From positions 124,001-188,000 of the forward strand of contig NZ_KB893317.1 of NCBI RefSeq assembly GCF_000374045.1: a DNA stretch of 64,000 bases, written 5' to 3'. Each line of letters starts with the position of its first letter. Position 1 is the stretch's first letter. Below the pieces are notes generated by a model that ran no database searches, had not been told where the DNA came from, and saw only the letters and a program-made list of their open reading frames with translations. A program made the translations under genes and the position numbers. Source of the DNA: Segetibacter koreensis DSM 18137. GTDB taxonomy: Bacteria > Bacteroidota > Bacteroidia > Chitinophagales > Chitinophagaceae. Shown here one piece after another: positions 45,100 through 55,002 of this stretch.

Positions 45100-46002
45100 T
45101 TATTTATTCAGCCTGTAATGATACCGTGTATAAGGAATATTAAATCCCAATTGTTTAAAACCCTCATAAGCCTCCTTGTTCTTTTCCCTATCGGGCATCT
45201 CGATATCTGCAACAAACAATATTGCCTTTTCTTTTAAACCATCCTTTATAGCTTTTTGCCAAATTGCAAAATCAGGTGCATGGTCAGCAATCATGACGCC
45301 AGGTACAGGTGCATCTACCCCAGAAAAAACTGTCTTTTCTTTTGTCATAAAAAATGAACGGCACGCAATTATTTTGCCGTTTCGGAGAGCAACATAATGC
45401 TTCCATCCTTTACGTTCAGCAAAAGACCTGGGCCATTCATAAAAATCAAAGCCATAAGTCTCTATTAAAAATTTCACCCAGCTTTCTTTTAATGATTCGT
45501 CTACCTGTTTAACTTCAATGGTATCGGGTCGTTCATTTATAGGCTTATTATTTCTTACAATCCTTTCCCAGGAACCAGCAAGGTAAAAGCCATTTTGTTT
45601 TAATAATGAATCTACATGTGGTGGTCTCATTGGTAATGAATAATGAACAATAAACTTTTCATGGTGTGTGTAAAAAGCTTTTATAGTCTCTATCAAGTCC
45701 TGGCTGAATGGTTTGGCTAGTCCTAACCCAATGACCCGGTTAAAAAGCGGAATAGGCTCTTTTTGAAAGTTAATTGCCAGACCTTCCCCAATATTTTGAT
45801 ATCTCAATCCTTTTGCCTGGCGGAATGAATCAGGAGCGGCATCTATCAGGTCACGCCATGCGGCAGTTTCTGTTTGTTCAATTAATAAAGCGTCTTTTTC
45901 GGCATTCATAGCAGTATTATTTTGTTGATGTATGCTGTAGCATGCGTACAATGCAGAGGACAGAACCAGTGCAATGAAGTAATATGGCAATTTTGCAATC
46001 AT
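45100..46002 (-). CDS. GNAT-like acetyltransferase protein
   Basis: The frame is 300 residues from 46002, but the first 31 (hydrophobic, MIAKLPYYFIALVLSS) may be untranslated or a membrane anchor; the ATG at 45909 (MNAEKDALLIEQTETAAWRD) gives a 269-residue soluble protein and fits GNAT proteins better. The first half resembles a degenerate GNAT domain (FIVHYSLPMRP, LLKQNGFYLAGSWERIVR) and the second half another (HYVALRNGKIIACRSFF, EAYEGFKQLGFNIPYTRYHYRL). A tandem acetyltransferase of unknown substrate is the best guess. It follows the ECF sigma factor by 65 bp on the same strand and is probably in its operon. Confidence 0.65.
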   Translation of the reverse strand: MIAKLPYYFIALVLSSALYACYSIHQQNNTAMNAEKDALLIEQTETAAWRDLIDAAPDSFRQAKGLRYQNIGEGLAINFQKEPIPLFNRVIGLGLAKPFSQDLIETIKAFYTHHEKFIVHYSLPMRPPHVDSLLKQNGFYLAGSWERIVRNNKPINERPDTIEVKQVDESLKESWVKFLIETYGFDFYEWPRSFAERKGWKHYVALRNGKIIACRSFFMTKEKTVFSGVDAPVPGVMIADHAPDFAIWQKAIKDGLKEKAILFVADIEMPDREKNKEAYEGFKQLGFNIPYTRYHYRLNK

Positions 46003-46067
46003 AGTTCACCCCTCTCTTTTATATATAGGAGGAGTAGAAAAGGTGAAAAGTTCGAAGAACAAAAAAA

Positions 46068-46973
46068 TTATTTGGAATTATGAAAGTTTAGCCGGTTAAC
46101 CTTATTCTGCCTGCGGTATAAAACAAATATGCCGCTATCAGGGCAACGATCAGGATATTCTTTTGAATGAATGTTTCGAACTTCTACTATTGAAAGGGTT
46201 CCGGCAGTCATTACTTGTACATCAGCGAAAACGCTTCCATGCAATAAATCTTCTTCTATCTCCTTTTCTATCAGTTTACGGCCAAATGCAGTTTTTCCGC
46301 TCGTGAAAATAAGTTCCAAATTTTTATCAAAATGCTGTATAAATTTTTCGCGATTGTTTAATGAAAAATGAACCGTTTCAAAGTAATTACTGTAAAAGTG
46401 ATTCCACTCATTAGATTCCTGAAAAGCCTTTTCATTGTCAACACTGTCTTTTAACCAATGTTCCCTTAATTTTTGTTTGGCCTGGTTAAGCCGGCTACGA
46501 ACGGTTCCCACAGGTATGCTGAGTATTTTTGCCATTTGTTCATAAGATTTCCAGTTAGAGAAATAGCGCAGGAGTAAGACGCTTTGCAGTGTGTCAGGTA
46601 AATAGCAAAGGGTACTATATAGCTTGGCTTGCCGGGCAAATAGTTCAATCTTATTGTTTATTTCATCCTCCCAATACTTTTCCTTAGGAAGGGGAAAGAC
46701 ATTATTATAGTTAATCAAAAAATTGTCCTGTTTAGTGTGGTAGCAGGAGCGCATCAAGATGGTCATTAACCAACCGGGAAATGCGGCAGGGTCTTTTAGT
46801 TGATTCAGTTTCAGGTATGCTTGTATGAAGGTATCCTGTACTGCATCTTTTGCAGCAGCGGTGTTACTGCAAATGCTTAAGGCCTTAGCATAGAGGCGGG
46901 CGTAGTTATGCCGGTATAACATATTCCAGGCGGAAGTATTACCTGCCAGAGCGGCTTTTACAAATTCCTGCAT
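46068..46973 (-). CDS. ECF sigma factor with C-terminal extension
   Basis: A 301-residue sigma-70 family protein. Region 2 (about 10-80) has ARLYAKALSICSNTAAAKDAVQDTFIQAYLKL and region 4 (about 125-180) has LPDTLQSVLLLRYFSNWKSYEQMAKILSIPVGTVRSRLNQAKQKL. The last 110 residues (from EWNHFYSNYFETVHF) form an extra domain that looks like the SnoaL/NTF2 fold found on ECF41-type and related sigma factors, where it modulates activity in place of an anti-sigma. It directs RNA polymerase to a regulon that probably includes the GNAT-like gene downstream. No anti-sigma gene lies next to it. Confidence 0.85.
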   Translation of the reverse strand: MQEFVKAALAGNTSAWNMLYRHNYARLYAKALSICSNTAAAKDAVQDTFIQAYLKLNQLKDPAAFPGWLMTILMRSCYHTKQDNFLINYNNVFPLPKEKYWEDEINNKIELFARQAKLYSTLCYLPDTLQSVLLLRYFSNWKSYEQMAKILSIPVGTVRSRLNQAKQKLREHWLKDSVDNEKAFQESNEWNHFYSNYFETVHFSLNNREKFIQHFDKNLELIFTSGKTAFGRKLIEKEIEEDLLHGSVFADVQVMTAGTLSIVEVRNIHSKEYPDRCPDSGIFVLYRRQNKVNRLNFHNSK

Positions 46974-47301
46974 GTAGGAAGGAATGTTACAGTAAAGTTA
47001 GGTTTTTGTTTTGTTGTCATCTAGAAAATTAGCGGATGCAATTTCAGCATCACGTCCAGGTTTACAATGAAGGCGATCTTTTGCGATTAGAAGAATATGC
47101 AACTGTGAATAACGCTTCTTCTAGCGACTTGGTTTGTAGGCGGCACCGATAAAAAAAATTTGTGGAAGCGAAAAAAACAAAGCCCGCAATACCTTTCCCA
47201 ACAATCATTGACCTAAGTTTGCGCCAGTTCTGCATCCTACCTTAAAAACAGGTTTTGCAACGATGATAACTGCCGCCGCTGTTTGGCTAAATGCATGATA
47301 G
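46974..47301. other. Divergent intergenic region, nothing recognised
   Basis: It must carry promoters for the sigma factor (-) and the TRIC channel (+). On the minus strand TAACTTTA near 46996 is one base from the -7 consensus. No gene is seen. Confidence 0.35.
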
Positions 47302-47943
47302 ATGATTAATACGGTAAATAATATTTATACTTTCCTGGATCTCGCAGGAACATTTGTATTTGCGCTTAGCGGTGCTGTTGCAGCCAAACAAAAGGGTCTT
47401 GATATATTCGGGATTTTTTCAATAGCTTTTACTGTAGCTTGTGGTGGAGGCATTATTCGCGACTTATGCATTGGTGCTGTTCCACCTGCCGGTTTAACCA
47501 ATTGGCTTTACCTAGTAACGGTGTTTGCCGCAACCATTATTAGTATCGGTTTTTATCGCATCGTAAATATTTTAAATCATCCTGTGTTATTATTCGACGC
47601 TTTGGGACTATCTGTTTTTGCTGTTACCGGCGCACGCAAAGCAATTGCGTTCGGCCATAATTATGAGGTTGCCATCCTTCTCGGAATCGTTACTGCCGTT
47701 GGTGGTGGCGTCATTCGCGATGTATTGCTTGCCCGGATTCCGGTTATATTAAAAAAGGAAATTTATGCATCGGCTGCAATGGCAGGCGCAATGATTGTTG
47801 TAGCGGGAGATTATTTGGGATATCCAAAAGAAACCGTATCGACAATAGCAATCGTGTTTTGTTTTGGTTTACGCTTTTTGGGCTTGCATTTTCACTGGAA
47901 CCTGCCTTCTTTCCCCGATAAGGGAATTAAGAAAGATGAATAG
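47302..47943 (+). CDS. TRIC-type cation channel family protein (UPF0126)
   Basis: A 213-residue membrane protein with two internal repeats of three helices. Each repeat carries the TRIC signature: GGGIIRDLCIGAVPP (about 51-65) and GGGVIRDVLLARIPVIL (about 137-153). The first helix reads FLDLAGTFVFALSGAVAAKQKGLDIFGI, another conserved block. Prokaryotic homologues form trimeric monovalent-cation channels in the inner membrane. The gene is alone. The start at 47302 fits the family's usual N-terminus. Confidence 0.93.
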   Translation: MINTVNNIYTFLDLAGTFVFALSGAVAAKQKGLDIFGIFSIAFTVACGGGIIRDLCIGAVPPAGLTNWLYLVTVFAATIISIGFYRIVNILNHPVLLFDALGLSVFAVTGARKAIAFGHNYEVAILLGIVTAVGGGVIRDVLLARIPVILKKEIYASAAMAGAMIVVAGDYLGYPKETVSTIAIVFCFGLRFLGLHFHWNLPSFPDKGIKKDE

Positions 47944-48210
47944 GGTGGTGGAGCTACAAAGACTGCATCTTACACTGTAACTTTAAATAGCCATTCATTA
48001 AACATATAGCTCCAGTCACTTGCGTTATTGAAGTTGATCTTAGAAACAAGCCATTAAAAAAGCACTTCTTTTACAGGTTGCACATAATAATAGTAAAAAA
48101 TTATATTAATTAGTGCCAATAATCTTTTAAAAAACTACACCACAAACTGTTTTCCATAAATAAAAAACCTCCAAAATCTATTGATAATGAAGGTCTTCTT
48201 TTTAAAGCTG

Positions 48211-48281
48211 TTGCCCGACATGGATTCGAACCACGACAAACAGTACCAAAAACTGTCGTACTACCGTTATACTATCGGGCA
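48211..48281 (-). tRNA. tRNA-Gln (anticodon TTG)
   Basis: A 71-nt cloverleaf: acceptor TGCCCGA/TCGGGCA, D stem GTAT/GTAC, anticodon stem ACAGT/ACTGT with loop TTTTGGT, T arm CGTGG-TTCGAAT-CCATG and discriminator A. CCA is not encoded. Confidence 0.95.
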
Positions 48282-48523
48282 ATCCGTTTAATTGGAGTGC
48301 AAAAATAGGGTTTCAAGATATTTCAGCAAATATTTTTTTTAATTTCGAGGTTATATCATTTTAAGCAAGAGGTTCGTCAAAAGGAAACACATACAAAAAT
48401 AATTTTACCTTAGATGTTTTAAATAGAGCCTCCTTTAGAGAAATTCAACAAAAAGGCCCTTGCAATTTTTAAAGAAAGTAAAGGGAGGTGAAAATATTTT
48501 AAGGATTTTTAATGGTAGTTGTA

Positions 48524-50083
48524 TTAAAACGCTTTTAATAACTCCAAAAGCTGATATTGAAAAAATAATTGAAGTTTAGCCTGGAGATATTTTGAAGTTG
48601 AAGTGTTTAAAATGTCCCTGGCAGCTAACAATTCAACTGAACTTATTTGGCCAAGCCTGTACTTTTCTTTGTATAAATTGTACGATAATTTGTTTTCTTC
48701 CCAAGCCGATAAAATTGCAGTAAATTTTTGCTTAGCTCCATTGAAATCATTAATTATTTGAAGTGTGTTTGTCGCAATAGTATTTTTTGCATCCTGCATT
48801 GCAAGTTCTGCATTGGAAATGTTTATCTTTTCTTTTTTTACCTTGTTTGCATTTTGCATTTGCGAAAAAATAGGAATACTAAGACTTATGTATATGTTCT
48901 GGCCGAGATTATCATTTAATTGCGTTTTTAACGGTATTTTCCCGCCATTGGTATCTTGTTCCCCAATGTTGTAATTTGATACAAGATTACCACCGACAGA
49001 CAGGGAAGGGTAAAAACTGCTTTTTGCTATTTTTTCACCTAAATGTGCTGCCTGTACATCCATCTCAGCTTGCTTCATTGCAGGATGGGATATTAAGATA
49101 TCTTCTAAATACTTCTCCGGAGAAATGTTGGCGGTAATTATTTTTGATAAAGTAGTTGTGTCAATAGGGGCTATCTCAAATTTTTCTGAATAGGGAAAAT
49201 TTAATAATTGCCTAAGATCCTGCAAGGCCGACAATGAGTCATTTTGTATGGAAACCAAATCGGCCTGTTCAGTATTGAGGCGGGCATTAAAGGTGTAAAA
49301 TTCATATTTACTCAGCCTGCCTACGTTTATTTTCTCCTTAACTACCTCTAATTCTTTTGTCGTACTTTGTATATTATTTCTTTGGACACTCAATTCTTCT
49401 TTGCCTAACAACAACCGGGCATAGGTTAGTGTGATATTAGTTAGTACTTCAAGTTCTGCACTTTTTCTTGCATACTCTGCCGACCTGATAAGATAAGCAC
49501 TTTGCTTGATAGTATTTATCTTGTTAAAACCTGAAAAAAGCTGCAATTGCAAGCTGAGCGCCGTGGAGCCTCCACTAAATCTTTGGTTTACAAAAGTGTT
49601 AGTAACCGGATCAATGTTTTTGCCAAAAGAAATAAAATGGCCGAGATCATAAGACAAAGAGGGTAATAAATTATATTGAGCGGTTTTGCGGTCTATTTGA
49701 TTTGTATTAATAGCATTTTGTGCTTGTTTTAAACCAATATTTCTTGCCCGGGCAAGGTTGTAGCAATCGGATAAAGTGTAAGGCCCATTTTTACGAACTC
49801 CACTATTTTCGGGTTCTTCTTCTAACGTTGTTTTTTCAATTGTCGTCGACTTATTTTTTTCTGAATTATTTATATTTCCTCCTCTTATTTGCCCTGATGC
49901 AGAAAAAATAAAAGGATGAACTCCTATAATTGTAATAAGAATAGCATTTGAAAAAAAATGTGCAGATCTTTCTCTTTTCATAAGGCCCTGTTTATTGATC
50001 GCCGATCTTATAGAAATCTTTAGCCTGAAAATTTGTATTACCCCGTTTATTTTTTGAGGCATCTTACTTTGCTCAAACCTCAC
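48524..50083 (-). CDS. TolC-family outer-membrane efflux protein of the RiPP-like cluster
   Basis: The frame is 519 residues; a start at 49981 (MKRERSAHFFSNAILITIIG, then a site after SASGQ) gives a proper signal peptide and 485 residues. The long start would overlap the HlyD gene by 11 bp and puts 34 basic residues before the signal. The two-repeat TolC pattern is visible: LSDCYNLARARNIGLKQAQN with NLLPSLSYDLGHFISFG, and later HPAMKQAEMDVQAAHLGEKIAKSSFYPSLSVGGNL. It forms the outer-membrane duct for the peptide exported by the C39-ABC protein through HlyD. Last gene of the cluster. Confidence 0.88.
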   Translation of the reverse strand: MRFEQSKMPQKINGVIQIFRLKISIRSAINKQGLMKRERSAHFFSNAILITIIGVHPFIFSASGQIRGGNINNSEKNKSTTIEKTTLEEEPENSGVRKNGPYTLSDCYNLARARNIGLKQAQNAINTNQIDRKTAQYNLLPSLSYDLGHFISFGKNIDPVTNTFVNQRFSGGSTALSLQLQLFSGFNKINTIKQSAYLIRSAEYARKSAELEVLTNITLTYARLLLGKEELSVQRNNIQSTTKELEVVKEKINVGRLSKYEFYTFNARLNTEQADLVSIQNDSLSALQDLRQLLNFPYSEKFEIAPIDTTTLSKIITANISPEKYLEDILISHPAMKQAEMDVQAAHLGEKIAKSSFYPSLSVGGNLVSNYNIGEQDTNGGKIPLKTQLNDNLGQNIYISLSIPIFSQMQNANKVKKEKINISNAELAMQDAKNTIATNTLQIINDFNGAKQKFTAILSAWEENKLSYNLYKEKYRLGQISSVELLAARDILNTSTSKYLQAKLQLFFQYQLLELLKAF

Positions 50084-51293
50084 CTACGCGTTTAAAAAGT
50101 TTTTTTATAAAATATCTGTATAGCGGTAATCTGGCTACCACTATTTCACCATAAACGGAATAACCAGATTTTAATTGAAATCGATTTATTTCAGACAGTT
50201 CGACCAAGGCATAAAATTTATCGTTTTCCTTACGTTCGGCTACGTAGGACACCTTTCCATCTATAGGTCCATGTTCAAAATGCTGGTACGCATCGAGCCT
50301 TAGATGTGCGGGAAGGCCTGCTTTTACATAAGGCATATCTTTTTCAGGAATTATAACTTTCGCGTAATATGCAATGGTGTAAGGTGCAATGCTTATAAGC
50401 AAATCGCCTTTATTGATTACATTGCTTGACTGTTTTGTATTGTAAACGAAATTGACAATGCCAGCATTTTTTGCAATAACATTTTGCTCATTTAATTCTG
50501 TTTCTATTTTATGCAACATCTCTTTTGCCTGTATCAACTGGCTTTCGTATTCGTTTTTTGCCTGTATCAATGCCTGTGCATTTTCGTCTAACTGAACCTT
50601 CTCGAGCTGAAGGGAATTTTGCTCTTTGGTAAAATTATTATAAACCAGATTCTTTTCGGAAGCCTGTTTTATACGCTGATTCTGAATATTGCTAAAGCTT
50701 TCTTTTAGTGTTGAATTAGCTTCTTTCGTCGTGTTAAACTCATATTTGCTAAGCATATCTTTTTTATATAAAATGGAGTCTCCAATATATTTTTCGTTAG
50801 CAAGCGACAACCGTTCTTTTTGTGAGGCATATTGCTGATCCAGGTTTTGCATGTCGTTTACCAGACTGTTTATATCTAACTGATATTTCCTTGCTGCGAT
50901 ATTGCCTGTGCGATCTATCATTACTTTTTTCCTTTGTAATGCATCTTGAAGAACAGCAATTGATTTTATTTTTTTTTCAAGGAAAATTATTTCTGTTTTT
51001 TTTGTCGCATGCTGCTCAAGGTAATCGAGGTTTTGCATTACCAGTAATGTGTCACCTGCCTTTACCTGTTTTCCTTCCTTTACGAAAATTTTTATAACCT
51101 GGGCTTCAAAAGGAGCTTTATAATCTGCCTGGGGATTGGATGACACAATTTCTCCGGTGCTGACCGTTACGGTTTCATTTATATACAGGACAAATACCAG
51201 CACTATTATAGTTGTCGCGATTAAAACGAGCAATCTGAAAAACCATATAGTGAAGTTATACTCCTTGTAGTTGTAGTTGTTCAATGCTTCCAT
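50073..51293 (-). CDS. HlyD-family periplasmic adaptor
   Basis: A 406-residue membrane-fusion protein. One N-terminal membrane span (about 15-40, FFRLLVLIATTIIVLVFVLYI) is followed by a biotinyl-lipoyl-like half (APFEAQVIKIFVKEGKQVKAGDTLLVMQN). A long coiled coil comes next (about 90-245), then the second lipoyl half (NVIAKNAGIVNFVYNTKQSSNVINKGDLLISI) and a beta-barrel domain. It joins the ABC exporter in the inner membrane to TolC. The start overlaps the end of the exporter gene by 38 bp, showing tight translational coupling. Confidence 0.93.
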   Translation of the reverse strand: MEALNNYNYKEYNFTIWFFRLLVLIATTIIVLVFVLYINETVTVSTGEIVSSNPQADYKAPFEAQVIKIFVKEGKQVKAGDTLLVMQNLDYLEQHATKKTEIIFLEKKIKSIAVLQDALQRKKVMIDRTGNIAARKYQLDINSLVNDMQNLDQQYASQKERLSLANEKYIGDSILYKKDMLSKYEFNTTKEANSTLKESFSNIQNQRIKQASEKNLVYNNFTKEQNSLQLEKVQLDENAQALIQAKNEYESQLIQAKEMLHKIETELNEQNVIAKNAGIVNFVYNTKQSSNVINKGDLLISIAPYTIAYYAKVIIPEKDMPYVKAGLPAHLRLDAYQHFEHGPIDGKVSYVAERKENDKFYALVELSEINRFQLKSGYSVYGEIVVARLPLYRYFIKKLFKRVGEV

Positions 51294-53679
51294 TATGCAT
51301 CATTAAGGTTTTTGAAAATTGTAAATACTGCAATGGCTCATGAGAAATTACTATAAAAGACCGGTCATTAATAGTGTTTAAATACAACTCAATCTTTTCT
51401 TTCGATTCTTTATCTATACCCGATAAGGTCTCATCTAATATAATCAATTGTGCAGACGACAACAACGCCCGCATCATAAGAATTTTCTTTCTCTGGCCGG
51501 TTGACAGATTTCTGCCTTGCTCGGTAATTATAAAATCAAGTCCTTCAGGTTGATCTGCTATAAATTCGTAAAATCCTATTTCTTTAGCCAGCGACAAAAT
51601 ATCTTCGATGCTATCTGCATAATTAAATGCTATGTTATAGCCAATAGTATCGTTGAATAGTATATCCTCGTTGCTAACAAGTAATATTTTTTTCCTTAGT
51701 GAAGACGGGTTATAAAAAGTATGCTTTTCATTGTTGATAAGTATGCTGCCAGAGTCTGGATTATATAACAACGACAAAACTTTACAAAACGTGCTTTTGC
51801 CGGCGCCATTGTTTCCTTCCAGGAGTATTTTATCGCCCTTGTTTATTAAGATATTTAGATTAGAAAAAACAGGTTTTTGAGGAATATAATGAAAAGCAAC
51901 GTCTTTAAATTCAATGCTTTCAAGATCAAAAGACCTTATCTTACTATGTGTCGGAGAGCCTTCTGCTTTATCTTGTGCTTGTTCAAAATAAAAATAACGA
52001 TTTAGAATTATTGCATTTTCCTGCAGGTCAAGGTTCTCGTCGAGAAAGCTACTGACAGATGAAAATACCTGGGCAGACAAGGCTATAAAAGTAATTATCT
52101 GGCCAATGGAAATTGTCCGGCTGGTAATAGCAGTCAGCGATAGAAATACCATTATGAGTATGCTGGCTACGATAATAATAAAACTAATAACGGCAGAATT
52201 TACAAGGCTCACATATTTAACTCTTCGCTGTATAGCTAAAATGCTTTTAATTCTCGCTGATAATCGTTGCATAATTAAACCTTCCAGCCGAAATGATTTA
52301 ATGACCTGCAGGCCGTCGATATTCTCAAATACTGATGAGAATAAACTTGCTTTTTCCATAAACCTTCGCTTTTCGTTTTCCCTGATGAAGGGAGTTATCA
52401 CGTAAAACCAAACTATAAAAAGCGTAAGAATAGCTACTACAATTAATGTGATTTTCCAATTGATTATAAATAATATAGCTAGAGAATATATTGCGACAAA
52501 AGCATTGATAAGTATACCGGTAAAAAAACGGATGAAAAAGGTTTTGAGTGCAAGACTATCTTTAATCCTTTCAGAAAGATCTCCTTTGCTGAAAGTGTGA
52601 ATATAACGAATGGAAAATGTATTGAGTTTTTCGATGAAGGAAGTAAGAAAAAAATTGTCTAAAATATTTGCCAGGTGAATGGAAACAAAACTTTTATATA
52701 AAGATAAAATAAGGTTGAATACTTTAAAAAGCCCCAGACCTATCGCAAAGAGAACAAGCATATTTACATTGTAGCTCGGAAGAATATTATCAATAAGAAT
52801 TTGGCTGCTGAAAATAGTTACCTGCCCTATTAACGCTGCGAAAATAGCGGTACCAATATAAATGCCCCACAGCTTATGATACGGCTTCATTTCGCTTACC
52901 AGCCTTCTATATGCGCTTACTGGTTTTGCGGGGATAGGGTTATTGCCGGCTATTGTAGCAACTTCAGCATTTCTCCTTACCGTTAATACTACCGGAGCTG
53001 TAATCCGTAGTTTTGCTCCGCTTAGTTTCAGCGTTCTAAATTGTTTGGGAAGAGTATTCAGGTTCTGGTTAAACAATAAGTCATTCAAAAAGTTTTTTTC
53101 CGCTTCTTTGCTTGCAAAACCAAAGTTTTCCTGAACGTATGAAAAATAGGTGAGCTTATTAATTACATCAGCTTTATCATAACCCTGTACTCTTTCAACG
53201 TCAATACCAAAAGGCGAAAGTTCGTCGTTGATAATCTGCTGCAACAACTGGCTATTGCTTACATAATCATAATTAGCTGTCGCGGTATGAGAATTATTAA
53301 TTAATTCCATCAAAGTCCAGCGCTCATGTCGTCCCAGCGCCGGGTCAAGTACCTCAAGCTTTTTTTTGTGAATTCCTTTTATGACCACATAATGCTCACC
53401 CTGGCTGTTTTTAACAGGCAAAATACATGGAAGAAATTTCTTTAATTTTTCAGGATTAGATTTAAGGCTATTAAGATCAAGAAGATTAAATTCTGTAATA
53501 AAACTTTCCTTAGTAAAAAAGTCTCTTATATCCTGTAAACTCGATCCGCTTTCGTTTAAGTAAATATTTTCTTCAATATACTGTCTGTTGACATGAATGT
53601 TGTGCAAATTGTAAATAATTTTTGCAGCACTTATGCCACAGTCGTTTTGCTTTAGTTGTTGATCAATTTCTTTATGCAT
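51256..53679 (-). CDS. C39 peptidase-ABC exporter (PCAT)
   Basis: An 807-residue bifunctional exporter. The N-terminal C39 cysteine protease has Cys14 in QNDCGISAAKIIY, His96 in GEHYVVIKG and Asp112 in LDPALG, the complete triad that cuts leader peptides after Gly-Gly. An unusual linker of about 130 residues follows, then six membrane helices (about 270-560) and an ABC ATPase: Walker A LEGNNGAGKSTFCK, signature NLSTGQRKK, Walker B LIILDETLSG, H-loop VISHEP. It matures and exports the GG-leader peptide encoded at 55078-55284. It overlaps the kinase gene by 8 bp and HlyD by 38 bp. Confidence 0.95.
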   Translation of the reverse strand: MHKEIDQQLKQNDCGISAAKIIYNLHNIHVNRQYIEENIYLNESGSSLQDIRDFFTKESFITEFNLLDLNSLKSNPEKLKKFLPCILPVKNSQGEHYVVIKGIHKKKLEVLDPALGRHERWTLMELINNSHTATANYDYVSNSQLLQQIINDELSPFGIDVERVQGYDKADVINKLTYFSYVQENFGFASKEAEKNFLNDLLFNQNLNTLPKQFRTLKLSGAKLRITAPVVLTVRRNAEVATIAGNNPIPAKPVSAYRRLVSEMKPYHKLWGIYIGTAIFAALIGQVTIFSSQILIDNILPSYNVNMLVLFAIGLGLFKVFNLILSLYKSFVSIHLANILDNFFLTSFIEKLNTFSIRYIHTFSKGDLSERIKDSLALKTFFIRFFTGILINAFVAIYSLAILFIINWKITLIVVAILTLFIVWFYVITPFIRENEKRRFMEKASLFSSVFENIDGLQVIKSFRLEGLIMQRLSARIKSILAIQRRVKYVSLVNSAVISFIIIVASILIMVFLSLTAITSRTISIGQIITFIALSAQVFSSVSSFLDENLDLQENAIILNRYFYFEQAQDKAEGSPTHSKIRSFDLESIEFKDVAFHYIPQKPVFSNLNILINKGDKILLEGNNGAGKSTFCKVLSLLYNPDSGSILINNEKHTFYNPSSLRKKILLVSNEDILFNDTIGYNIAFNYADSIEDILSLAKEIGFYEFIADQPEGLDFIITEQGRNLSTGQRKKILMMRALLSSAQLIILDETLSGIDKESKEKIELYLNTINDRSFIVISHEPLQYLQFSKTLMMHNGSIEQLQLQGV

Positions 53680-54982
53680 TCATTCGATTTACAAGCGTAC
53701 TTTTTTCTTTATATGCCCCTCTTTCAAAACTCACCAATATTTCTGTCGCGTTTTTAAATCTTTCAACCGGGTTTTTGGCAAGACATCTTTTTACAATATT
53801 TATTATCCAATGCGGTACGGGGTAGTTCAAAAATGTATAACGAGGAAAGGAAGCATCACTTATCTTAATATTTGTTGCGAGCTCTTCCCAAATAAATCCT
53901 TTAAATGGTGTTTTACCGTATAGTATCAGGTACATTAACAGGCCAATTTGGTATACATCAGAGTATAAGTCAGGCTTTTTGGTGTACTTATTAATTGTCG
54001 TAATATTTATCCGTTCCGGAGGCATATAAAAAATTACTCCGCCGAACTTTATCAATTCATTTTTTTCAATTTCTTCAACGTTTAGTGTTAATCCCATATC
54101 AATGATCTTAACACTGTTATCGTCAGTTATTAATATGTTAGATGAATGAATGTCGCCGTGTACCAGGTTGCTTTTATGCACCATTGAAAAGGCGCGAAGA
54201 ATATCTTCAATAATGCGAAAACAAATTGTTTTGTTTAGCGAAGGTGTTTCTGTTAAAAACCGGTGCAATGATTTTCCCTTAATGTATTCAAGTATAATAT
54301 AGGGATTTTCTCCCTGCATTTTATTAAAGAAATAAGCCCTGCACATAGCAGGTATATGTTTCACATTTTCAAGAAATTTAAATTCTCTTTCTAACATGCC
54401 CAGTTCATCCTTAAAAATAGTTTGATCAAACGTTTTATTTCGATTTAATAATTTTATTACAAATTCATTATTAGTACCTCTGTCCCGGGCCAGGTAAATT
54501 TCAATAAAACGCCTGTTTGAAATAACTTTTAAAATAGTAAAATTGCCCACGGATTCTCCTTCATTATATAATGAAGTATCCACTAGTATAGCTTCCTCAT
54601 AGTCTTCCGGTACCAATACTTTTCTTTTGCACAGAAAGTCAAAAAACGGAGAGCACGCTTGTTCTACTTCTGCACTGTCATTTTTTATATCTGCCTGTAT
54701 TTCCTGTAAGACTTCTGCTTTTGTTTTCGGAAAAGAAAATTTATCTATAAAATATTTTATAGTATCGTTAATTAAATATTCTCTGTCCCGCATTTCGTCA
54801 TATAATATATAATGCCCCTGTAGGTATTTATTTGGGATTTCCTCTTCGTCATCATTGGCAGAATATTCCTCCTCCTCTTGTTGTTCCGCCTCGTCGGACT
54901 CCTCCGTATCCTTTTCCCCGGTATCAGTATAATTTCCAATGTCGCTAATGGAGATATTTTTAGATAGCCTGAATTTTTCCAT
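53672..54982 (-). CDS. PqqD/RRE-like domain fused to a Ser/Thr protein kinase
   Basis: A 436-residue cytoplasmic protein. Residues 20-50 are a very acidic linker (TEESDEAEQQEEEE). Residues about 55-125 fit the PqqD-like RiPP recognition element: strand pair HYILYDEMRDREYLIN, then helices YFIDKFSFPKTKAEVLQEI and a last helix ending FFDFLCKRKVLV. Residues about 145-425 are a eukaryotic-type kinase with an intact active site: Lys177 (FVIKLL), catalytic loop HGDIHSSN with Asp277 and Asn282, and the metal-binding Asp295 in IIDMG. It lies between the GG-leader precursor and the C39 exporter, overlapping the latter by 8 bp. I infer that it binds the leader and phosphorylates the Ser/Thr-rich core. 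No lyase or cyclase domain is present. Confidence 0.85.
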   Translation of the reverse strand: MEKFRLSKNISISDIGNYTDTGEKDTEESDEAEQQEEEEYSANDDEEEIPNKYLQGHYILYDEMRDREYLINDTIKYFIDKFSFPKTKAEVLQEIQADIKNDSAEVEQACSPFFDFLCKRKVLVPEDYEEAILVDTSLYNEGESVGNFTILKVISNRRFIEIYLARDRGTNNEFVIKLLNRNKTFDQTIFKDELGMLEREFKFLENVKHIPAMCRAYFFNKMQGENPYIILEYIKGKSLHRFLTETPSLNKTICFRIIEDILRAFSMVHKSNLVHGDIHSSNILITDDNSVKIIDMGLTLNVEEIEKNELIKFGGVIFYMPPERINITTINKYTKKPDLYSDVYQIGLLMYLILYGKTPFKGFIWEELATNIKISDASFPRYTFLNYPVPHWIINIVKRCLAKNPVERFKNATEILVSFERGAYKEKSTLVNRMNA

Positions 54983-55002
54983 CGTGCAGTTTTTTTATTT
55001 AA

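Noticed and set aside
53672-54982. Class III/IV lanthipeptide synthetase
   Set aside because: The kinase is convincing, but there is no LanC-like cyclase and no lyase domain, and the protein is half the length of LanKC or LanL enzymes.
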